A DNA stretch of 13,454 nucleotides from contig JARKOV010000043.1 in NCBI GenBank assembly GCA_029975965.1, positions 1 through 13,454 on the forward strand, given 5' to 3'. Position 1 is the stretch's first letter. Every line of letters begins with the position of its first letter. The DNA is from Anaerolinea sp. (GTDB lineage Bacteria > Chloroflexota > Anaerolineae > Anaerolineales > Anaerolineaceae). A program made the position numbers and the translations under genes. The notes below the pieces were generated by a model. The model did not search any database. It saw only the letters and a program-made list of their open reading frames with translations, and was not told the origin of the DNA. Below are positions 1 through 3,970 of this stretch, piece after piece.

Positions 1-41
1 CCCGGCCTCGCCTATCGCCGGCGAAGCCGAGATAAAAAAAG

Positions 42-72
42 TAATTGCCATGCATAACGTGCATGGCAATTA
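42..72. repeat. Perfect 13-bp inverted repeat around TTGCCATGCA/TGCATGGCAA
   Basis: The arms at 42-54 (taattgccatgca) and 60-72 (tgcatggcaatta) are perfect reverse complements around the 5-bp spacer taacg. The ATG of the small frame at 50 lies inside the left arm, so the palindrome could act as an operator or as an mRNA hairpin over that start. It is also two copies, in opposite orientation, of the motif that recurs through position 430. It is AT-rich with no T-run, so it is not an intrinsic terminator. Confidence 0.75.
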
Positions 73-280
73 TAAAAATCTGGCAGATGCCGGCTTACGA
101 ATAGAAATCAATAAGAGGGCTTTGGCAAATGGAACAATCAATTTCTATGGTTCATGGCGAGAACGCGGAAGCGGAAGGCGCTACATCGGTTACATTGCCT
201 ATCAAGAAATCCCGGAAGAAAGGCTTGAAAGATATAGACCTAAAAACCAGGCTTCGTATCTTACAGCAAGCGGCCTTTGA
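50..280 (+). CDS. Possible small hypothetical protein (76 aa), overlapping the next frame
   Basis: This is an open frame of 76 residues with a protein-like composition in its middle part: an aromatic and basic stretch (around residues 32-50) followed by a charged segment rich in Glu, Arg and Tyr. I do not recognise a family. The ATG lies inside a perfect 13-bp palindrome and I see no Shine-Dalgarno motif before it. It shares about 150 bp with the frame at 129-419 in another register, so at most one of the two is likely to be a conventional gene. The 129 frame has a better ribosome site and continues past this stop, which makes this one the weaker candidate. A frameshift linking the two is a further possibility. 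Confidence 0.25.
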   Translation: MHNVHGNYKNLADAGLRIEINKRALANGTINFYGSWRERGSGRRYIGYIAYQEIPEERLERYRPKNQASYLTASGL

Positions 281-419
281 TTATCAAGATGCAGGCGGTG
301 AAATTGCCATGCTTGCTTACAAAGACGAGCATGGCAAACCGATCGCTGTAATTGTTCTTGGATGCATGGCAATTGATGAGCATGGCAATTTTATGTTTTC
401 CACGGCAGTTGATAAATAA
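129..419 (+). CDS. Small hypothetical protein of the element (96 aa)
   Basis: The 96-residue frame begins with a GAGGG ribosome site 9 bases before the ATG at 129. A second in-frame ATG follows at 147. The N-terminal third is polar and basic, with a Lys/Arg cluster near residues 26-32. The middle (about residues 37-54) looks like an amphipathic helix, DLKTRLRILQQAAFDYQDAG. The C-terminal third looks like a small beta-rich domain in which a (D)EHG-x segment occurs twice. I recognise no family; the style fits small proteins of integrative elements. The C-terminal part carries four of the GCATGGCAA/TTGCCATGC repeats, so the DNA here may also be a protein-binding region. It is the first of the likely element genes before a 411-bp gene-free stretch. 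Confidence 0.5.
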   Translation: MEQSISMVHGENAEAEGATSVTLPIKKSRKKGLKDIDLKTRLRILQQAAFDYQDAGGEIAMLAYKDEHGKPIAVIVLGCMAIDEHGNFMFSTAVDK

Positions 420-447
420 GGTTGCCATGCACGCAAGCCGAATCTTT

Positions 448-545
448 CCATTACAAAATCTTAAGGAAACAATAAGAGCAATGAAAACGCGCCAAAGGTT
501 ATAAAAACACCTTTTCCGCTTTTATTTGGCTTGTAATGGCGTTTT
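448..545. repeat. Interleaved inverted repeats in a gene-free stretch
   Basis: The stretch 420-830 has no convincing gene. Within it, ccattacaa (448-456) is complementary to ttgtaatgg (531-539), and aaaacgc (484-490) is complementary to gcgtttt (539-545). The order A-B-A'-B' is that of a pseudoknot. A third pair, aaaggt (494-499) with accttt (509-514), would form a small hairpin between them. This could be a structured RNA, or DNA sites for an element protein. The arms are short, so chance is not excluded. Confidence 0.35.
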
Positions 546-651
546 GAGCGAAATTGGAAGGGTTAATTTTTGGGCTTGACAAATAGAATTATATTTACCG
601 GGTGATGGAAGAAGCCGGCGCGGATGGTTCGCTCGCCCCGCTTGACAGTTG

Positions 652-660
652 TGGTACAAT
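652..660 (+). promoter_or_regulatory. Extended -10 promoter upstream of the sigma-like gene
   Basis: TGGTACAAT at 652-660 matches the extended -10 form TGnTATAAT with one mismatch. No -35 box lies 17 bp upstream. TTGACA is present at 642-647 but only 7 bp from the -10, too close for ordinary sigma-70 use. Transcription would start near 667 and give a leader of about 165 bases before the start codon at 831. Confidence 0.45.
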
Positions 661-830
661 TAAAAGCACAACAGAAAAGCGAAACCGGCGAGCGCAGCAA
701 CGCCCACCGGCTTCTAACCCAAACCACCGGGATAGCGGTGATCCAGGCTGACGTTATTCTACCACAGCCCCCCGGTGAATCTTTACCGGGGGCTTTTTGT
801 TGCCGAAAAATGAACAAAATTGGAGGCGAC
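661..830 (+). promoter_or_regulatory. Structured leader with possible terminator/antiterminator switch
   Basis: The leader of the sigma-like gene contains ggcg/cgcc (687-690 with 701-704) and caccg/cggtg (725-729 with 736-740) hairpins, then an intrinsic terminator at 766-801. CACCGG occurs at 705-710 and again at 725-730. Either copy could pair with CCGGTG at 772-777, which is part of the terminator's left arm. Mutually exclusive pairings of this kind are the hallmark of attenuators and riboswitches. I cannot assign it to a known RNA class. An alternative is that the terminator simply ends a transcript coming from upstream. Confidence 0.4.
766..801 (+). terminator. Intrinsic terminator 30 bp before the sigma-like gene
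   Basis: The left arm 766-776 (agccccccggt) pairs with 785-794 (accgggggct) with one bulged C. The loop is 777-784 and a T-run, ttttt-g-tt, covers 794-801. The GC-rich stem and U-tract are typical of Rho-independent termination. Its position between a likely promoter (652-660) and the start codon (831) suggests premature termination control. It could also insulate the recombinase transcript from upstream transcription. Confidence 0.75.
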
Positions 831-1370
831 ATGAACATTTACGGCAGAATTGAAATGCTTGATCGGAAAATCGATTATATTGCCTGGAAGTTATCTTCTC
901 CGGGAATGCCGAAAGAAGACCTCTATCAAGAAATAATAACTGGCCTCATCGAAAAGAACGATATTTATAACCTGGCTGAGCAAACAGACGCATACATTGT
1001 AAAACTGGCCGAATGGATTGGCCGAAACAAGCTTGACGCAAGCCTGACTTACAACAAGTACATGGACGGAGAACATATCTTTACCGGGGATGATGGTGAT
1101 GAAATTTCCACCTTCGAACTTCTTCCTTCCGATATTCAAGATCTGGAAACCTCTTTGGTTGTTCAAGAAGCGCTTGCCTGTGTTATGAACGGGGTTTTTG
1201 GTACAGACATGCGCATTATGCGGCTTTTGTATTTAGGCTATTCCAAAAGTCAAATTGCCAACGAATTAGGCGTGTCGAGGGCAGCAATTTCTCAACACAT
1301 CAAAAAAATCAAGGGTTTGATCGTTGGATTGAATCAAAACGAGCCGGCAGGCGAAACAGCCTGGCGGTAA
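831..1370 (+). CDS. Divergent sigma-70-family (ECF-like) regulator, 179 aa
   Basis: The start at 831 is chosen because GGAGG (822-826) lies 4 bases before it. The frame is open further upstream, but only through the terminator and leader. Residues 29-40 (EDLYQEIITGLI) and 53-70 resemble the helices of sigma region 2, in which an acidic/Gln motif is followed by an A-x-N-x-x-D-like helix. Residues 137-161 (YSKSQIANELGVSR then AAISQHIKKIK) form a clear helix-turn-helix of the sigma region 4/LuxR type. The length of 179 residues fits ECF sigma factors. The gene heads a transcript with DUF2292 (27-bp gap) and the recombinase, so it may control element excision or transfer genes. It could instead be a phage-type late regulator that merely resembles a sigma factor. 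The region 2 match is weak and the HTH is strong. Confidence 0.7.
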   Translation: MNIYGRIEMLDRKIDYIAWKLSSPGMPKEDLYQEIITGLIEKNDIYNLAEQTDAYIVKLAEWIGRNKLDASLTYNKYMDGEHIFTGDDGDEISTFELLPSDIQDLETSLVVQEALACVMNGVFGTDMRIMRLLYLGYSKSQIANELGVSRAAISQHIKKIKGLIVGLNQNEPAGETAWR

Positions 1371-1397
1371 ACGGATTCGAAATCACAGGAGAAAAAA

Positions 1398-1607
1398 ATG
1401 CAAGAGAATAATTTCTTCAAGATCGACATGAGCATTGCGCCGGTTACAGAGAATGAACTTCGAGAAATCTTGAATGTGTTACGAAAGATCAAGGCGGATT
1501 CCGGTTGGGGAAGAATTGTTCTGGTCGTAGAAAAGGGAAGGGTTAAGAGCATTGAATACAGTCAATCAAAATTGCTCGCCCCTGATAATTCACTACCGGG
1601 CCGATAA
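1398..1607 (+). CDS. DUF2292-type small protein (69 aa)
   Basis: The gene has a perfect AGGAG (1387-1391) 6 bases before the ATG. Residues 15-30 form a predicted helix (ENELREILNVLRKIKA). The C-terminal core GWGRIVLVVEKGRVKSIEYS (residues 36-55) matches the short beta-hairpin pattern of DUF2292 proteins (aromatic-G-x-hydrophobic-x-L-V-V-x-x-G-x-V-x-x-I-E). The family has no established function that I can cite. Members are small, and occurrence beside integrase genes would fit a helper or DNA-binding role, but that is inference. The stop at 1605-1607 is 15 bp before the recombinase start, so the genes are surely co-transcribed and probably translationally linked. Confidence 0.65.
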   Translation: MQENNFFKIDMSIAPVTENELREILNVLRKIKADSGWGRIVLVVEKGRVKSIEYSQSKLLAPDNSLPGR

Positions 1608-1622
1608 AGAGAGGTGCGACAA

Positions 1623-2852
1623 ATGGCCGGAAAACGCGCGAACGGAGCCGGAAGCCTGACGAAGACCATCGCCGGCAAATGGATTGCCCGCGTGACTATC
1701 GAAAAAAAGCGGGTGAATAAAACCTTTCCAACTTACAAAGAGGCGGCTGAATGGCTGAGAGAAACCATCCGGCAGGCGGCGAGTGGCTTAACCTATGATG
1801 CGACTCGCACATGCCTTTCTGATTTCCTTGATGCATGGTTGGAAGTCAAGAAAAGCCGGCTGAGATTGGCGAGCTCTAACCAGTACGAGCAAACTTGCCG
1901 GCTGTATCTAAAGCCTTATTTGGGCCGGCTAAAAATCCGGGATGTTACCCCGGCAAGAATTCAAACGTTCTATGATGGGCTGCTAGAGCAAGGCAGGGGC
2001 AAACGAACCATACAAATTGTTCACACGACCTTGCGAGGCGCATTGAATCACGCGCGGCGGCTCGGACTGATTACGAGCAACCCGGTTGATCTTACTCAGG
2101 CCCCGAAACCGGAAAAGCGGGAAATGAGCATATGGGACGAAAAAGAAGTAAATGCATTTTTGGCCTTCACGGGCGGGGATGTTTTTTACCGGGTCGCGTT
2201 TTCTACGGGAATGAGGCAAGGCGAGCTCTTTGGTTTGAAATGGGAAGATATAAACTGGAAAACCGGAATGCTGCAAGTGCGCCGGCAAGTTTACCGGCTT
2301 CGTGGCGGCGGGTGGCGATTCCAGGAACCAAAAACCAGGCGCGGAAAGCGTTCGATTCGCCTGGGGCCTGGTCTGCTCGCTTCTCTCCGGGAACATTTCT
2401 CCGTTACCATTCCGCGAATGATGGCGGTGGCCGGCGATAAATGGAGCGACCATGACCTTATTTTTCCGAACACATTCGGAAATCCCCTCGACAAATGGAA
2501 TGAAACAGATAAGTTTCAGCGCATGGCCCAAAATGCCGGGTTGAAGCGGATTCGATTTCATGACATTAGGCACACGTGCGCGAGTCTATTGCTTGCTCAC
2601 GGAGAACCACCCGTTAAGGTTGCGGCCATGTTAGGGCAATCCATTGCCGTTTTACTGGAAACCTATGCTCATTACATCCCGGACGATAGCGATTCAGCTG
2701 CCCTTCTGATGGATGAAATTACCACCCCCACGACCTTTTCAGAAGCGCAATTTAAAACGGTTGGCATTCCGTTGGCATTGGATCAAGGGAGCCGGGAAAG
2801 CGAGCCGGCGAAAATAGCGGAAAATGGCAAAAAACAGGCCAAAAACGGGTAA
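1623..2852 (+). CDS. Tyrosine recombinase/integrase (409 aa) with Gln in place of a catalytic His
   Basis: The protein would catalyse site-specific integration and excision at the adjacent tRNA-Lys gene. Residues 10-57 resemble the AP2-like arm-binding domain (GSLTKTIAGKWIARVTIEKK, then PTYKEAAEWL). Residues about 64-150 are the SAM-like core-binding domain. Residues about 168-355 are the catalytic domain. Visible active-site residues are Arg198 (TGMRQGEL), Lys237 (EPKTRRGK), His313 and Arg316 (HDIRHTCA), and Tyr348 (ETYAHY). The second catalytic His/Trp, normally in LGH-S, is Gln339 (LGQS). The ATG at 1623 is preferred over the GTG at 1614 because AGAGG (1610-1614) sits 8 bases before the ATG. 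The tail after Tyr348 is 61 residues long and ends in a Lys/Asn/Gly-rich segment encoded by phased A-tracts. The family assignment is secure; activity with Gln339 is uncertain. Confidence 0.93.
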   Translation: MAGKRANGAGSLTKTIAGKWIARVTIEKKRVNKTFPTYKEAAEWLRETIRQAASGLTYDATRTCLSDFLDAWLEVKKSRLRLASSNQYEQTCRLYLKPYLGRLKIRDVTPARIQTFYDGLLEQGRGKRTIQIVHTTLRGALNHARRLGLITSNPVDLTQAPKPEKREMSIWDEKEVNAFLAFTGGDVFYRVAFSTGMRQGELFGLKWEDINWKTGMLQVRRQVYRLRGGGWRFQEPKTRRGKRSIRLGPGLLASLREHFSVTIPRMMAVAGDKWSDHDLIFPNTFGNPLDKWNETDKFQRMAQNAGLKRIRFHDIRHTCASLLLAHGEPPVKVAAMLGQSIAVLLETYAHYIPDDSDSAALLMDEITTPTTFSEAQFKTVGIPLALDQGSRESEPAKIAENGKKQAKNG

Positions 2853-2897
2853 AAACGCACGAAAACCGCCTAAAACCGCCTGGTTTTAGGCGGTTTT
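2811..2897. repeat. A/T-tracts phased at about 10 bp, tandem AAAA-MCG-like repeats next to the att site
   Basis: Runs of four to six A start at 2811, 2821, 2829, 2841, 2851, 2862 and 2872. T4 runs follow at 2884 and 2894, so nine tracts lie at spacings of 8 to 12 bp, most close to 10. Several units are related tandem 10-mers: aaaaacgggt, aaaaacgcac, gaaaaccgcc and taaaaccgcc (2841-2880). In-phase A-tracts bend DNA, and short direct repeats beside an integrase gene are typical arm-type binding sites. The block overlaps the last 14 codons of the recombinase gene and ends 5 bp before the tRNA. The phasing is seen directly; the role is inferred. Confidence 0.65.
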
Positions 2898-2898
2898 C
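2861..2898. terminator. Perfect 17-bp hairpin between converging integrase and tRNA-Lys genes
   Basis: The left arm 2861-2877 and right arm 2882-2898 are exact reverse complements around the loop gcct. TTTT runs are embedded in each strand's descending arm, and on the minus strand a further T5 lies just beyond (2855-2851). It lies between a plus-strand gene and a minus-strand tRNA and can serve both directions. For the minus strand it would end tRNA-Lys transcripts and any read-through from the kinase operon. It also contains the last four tracts of the phased A/T block. Confidence 0.75.
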
Positions 2899-2901
2899 CA
2901 G

Positions 2902-2945
2902 TGATCCACCGGGGACTCGAACCCCGAACCCACTGATTAAGAGTC
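2902..2945. other. Presumed attachment (att) site in the 3' half of tRNA-Lys
   Basis: Tyrosine recombinases of integrative elements commonly recombine within the T-arm or anticodon-arm half of a tRNA gene, and the intact 3' end is supplied by the element. The recombinase gene stops 49 bp from the tRNA 3' end and the intervening DNA holds phased A-tracts and a hairpin. The exact crossover cannot be read here, since the second copy of the core is not in the window. Confidence 0.4.
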
Positions 2946-2974
2946 AGTTGCTCTGCCAGTTGAGCTAGTGGACC
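2902..2974 (-). tRNA. tRNA-Lys, anticodon CTT
   Basis: The 73-base gene folds as a standard cloverleaf when read on the minus strand. The acceptor stem is GGTCCAC/GTGGATC with one G-U pair, and the D stem is GCTC/GAGC. The anticodon stem is ACTGA/TCAGT with loop CTCTTAA, so the anticodon CTT reads AAG. The variable loop has 5 bases and the T arm is CGGGG-TTCGAGT-CCCCG. The discriminator is A and CCA is not encoded. A consensus promoter lies just upstream and a strong hairpin just downstream. Its 3' half is the presumed integration target of the neighbouring recombinase. Confidence 0.97.
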
Positions 2975-2989
2975 GGCTTGGCGAGCCAG

Positions 2990-3018
2990 ATTATAAACGC
3001 ATCCGCAGCCACTGTCAA
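2990..3018 (-). promoter_or_regulatory. Perfect consensus sigma-70 promoter of tRNA-Lys
   Basis: On the minus strand TTGACA (3018-3013) is followed after exactly 17 bp by TATAAT (2995-2990). A start near 2983 would precede the mature tRNA by about 9 bases. The -35 box contains the TGA stop codon of the kinase gene (3017-3015), so the tRNA can be transcribed alone as well as by read-through from the operon. Confidence 0.92.
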
Positions 3019-3959
3019 CCAACCCCCGGCGCGCGCAGCGCCACTTGCCGGGCGATTCGCTCGAGCTGCTCAGGCTCCGGCAAGCGCGCGCCGATAAAAC
3101 CCAGCTTGCCCACCGCCAGCGCCGTGGCTTTGCGCGCGGTCTCTTCCAGGCTCAAGCCCTCCAGGCACGCGGCGAGCACCCCAGCCACCAGCGCGTCGCC
3201 GGCAGCCACCGTGCTGGCCACGCTCACCTCAGGGGGTTGCGCCGCCAGCGCCTGCCCGCTCTCCACGAAGAGCGCGCCGCGCTCCCCCAGCGACACCACC
3301 ACCAGCCCAATCCCGCGCGCGAGCAGCTCGCGCGCCGCGGCCAGCGCCTCGGCCTCGCCCGCCAGCGGCCTGCCGGCCCACTCGCTCAACTCGCTCAGGT
3401 TGGGCTTGACCACCTCCGGCGCCGCCTCCACCCCGGCCTTAAAGGCCGCCCCGCTGCTGTCCAGGGCCACCCGGCAACCCTGCGCACGGATGCGCCGGAT
3501 GCACCCGGCGTAGAAATCCGCATCGATCCCCGGCGGAAGGCTGCCCGAAAGCGCAAACCAGGCGCACTCCGCCGCCAGGCGGTCGATCTCCCCCGCCAGG
3601 CGCTCCAGCGCCTCGACCGGCGCAACCAGTCCCGGCAGGTTGACGTCCGTGGTCTGCTGGCGCGCGCTGTCGACGATCTTCACCCCCACCCGGCTGGAAC
3701 CCGCCACGCGCACGAAGCGATCCTCGATCCCATGCCGGGCGAAGTGGCGCTCGAACGCCTGGGCGTTCTCCTCGCCCAACAGGCCGGTCGCGGCAACCGG
3801 AATGCCCAACTGGGCCAGGAAGGAAGCCACGTTGACGCCTTTGCCGCCCGCATCCAGGCGCATCTCAGACACGCGGTTGACCGCGCCCGGCTGAAAGCCC
3901 GCCACCCTGACGGTCATATCCAGCGCGGGATTCATCGTCAGGGTGGCGATTTTTTCCAT
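3015..3959 (-). CDS. PfkB-family sugar kinase, 1-phosphofructokinase/tagatose-6-phosphate kinase type (314 aa)
   Basis: This is an ATP-dependent kinase of phosphorylated hexoses (FruK/LacC branch of the ribokinase fold) in the cytoplasm. Visible motifs are TMNPALDMTV (residues 8-17), DAGGKGVNVA (36-45), SGSLPPG (138-144), KPNLSEL (185-191), SLGERGAL (223-230) and the ATP/anion-hole segment STVAAGDALVAG (249-260) with the presumed catalytic Asp255. The anion-hole motif is normally GAGD; here the first Gly is Ala252. The length of about 310 residues is typical. The ATG at 3959 is chosen because the family's N-terminus begins there and it lies 11 bp after the hydrolase stop; no strong ribosome site precedes it, which suggests coupled translation. 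The kinase probably phosphorylates a sugar released or metabolised by this operon. The exact substrate is unknown. Confidence 0.88.
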   Translation of the reverse strand: MEKIATLTMNPALDMTVRVAGFQPGAVNRVSEMRLDAGGKGVNVASFLAQLGIPVAATGLLGEENAQAFERHFARHGIEDRFVRVAGSSRVGVKIVDSARQQTTDVNLPGLVAPVEALERLAGEIDRLAAECAWFALSGSLPPGIDADFYAGCIRRIRAQGCRVALDSSGAAFKAGVEAAPEVVKPNLSELSEWAGRPLAGEAEALAAARELLARGIGLVVVSLGERGALFVESGQALAAQPPEVSVASTVAAGDALVAGVLAACLEGLSLEETARKATALAVGKLGFIGARLPEPEQLERIARQVALRAPGVG

Positions 3960-3970
3960 ACGCGGGTCGG

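Larger units (their letters stand above)
44..430. repeat. Cluster of seven GCATGGCAA / TTGCCATGC motifs
   Basis: Forward copies of GCATGGCAA are at 61-69, 329-337, 364-372 and 380-388. Inverted copies TTGCCATGC are at 45-53, 304-312 and 422-430. Most extend by a further T or AT. The spacing is irregular, and several copies lie inside the 129-419 reading frame, where they encode a repeated Glu-His-Gly segment and a Cys-Met-Ala segment in different frames. The copies are therefore not simply a repeated peptide. I saw no copy of the 9-mer in the rest of the window. Possible roles are binding sites for an element-encoded protein, iterons or a transfer or replication site. The function is unknown. 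Confidence 0.6.
1..2901. mobile_element. Right end of an integrative element inserted at tRNA-Lys(CTT), left end outside the window
   Basis: A tyrosine recombinase gene reads toward, and stops about 50 bp from, the 3' end of a tRNA gene, the standard layout of tRNA-targeted integrative elements. The bases to the left are clearly more AT-rich than the GC-rich chromosome that begins after the tRNA, and the genes there (small hypotheticals, a sigma-like regulator, a DUF2292 protein) look accessory. Integration at a tRNA 3' end should leave a second copy of the tRNA 3' segment at the far end. I looked for one between 1 and 1600 and saw none, so the element probably continues beyond position 1. 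No conjugation, replication or phage structural gene is visible, so the kind of element (ICE, prophage, IME) cannot be decided. The limits are inferred. Confidence 0.65.

Noticed and set aside
3..29. Hairpin at the left edge (cggcctcgcc with ggcgaagccg) as a terminator
   Set aside because: It has a mismatch, and the A-run after it is on the wrong strand for either direction; nothing can be said about what lies upstream.
44..430. CRISPR array from the GCATGGCAA repeats
   Set aside because: Repeats are only 9-11 bp, point in both directions and have irregular spacing from a few to over 200 bp; no cas gene is present.
661..770. Leader as a cyclic-di-GMP-I (GEMM) riboswitch
   Set aside because: A few words (GCAACGCC...CCGGC...CTAA, GATAGCGGTGA) loosely recall that class, but the GNRA tetraloop and receptor and the normal spacing are not evident.
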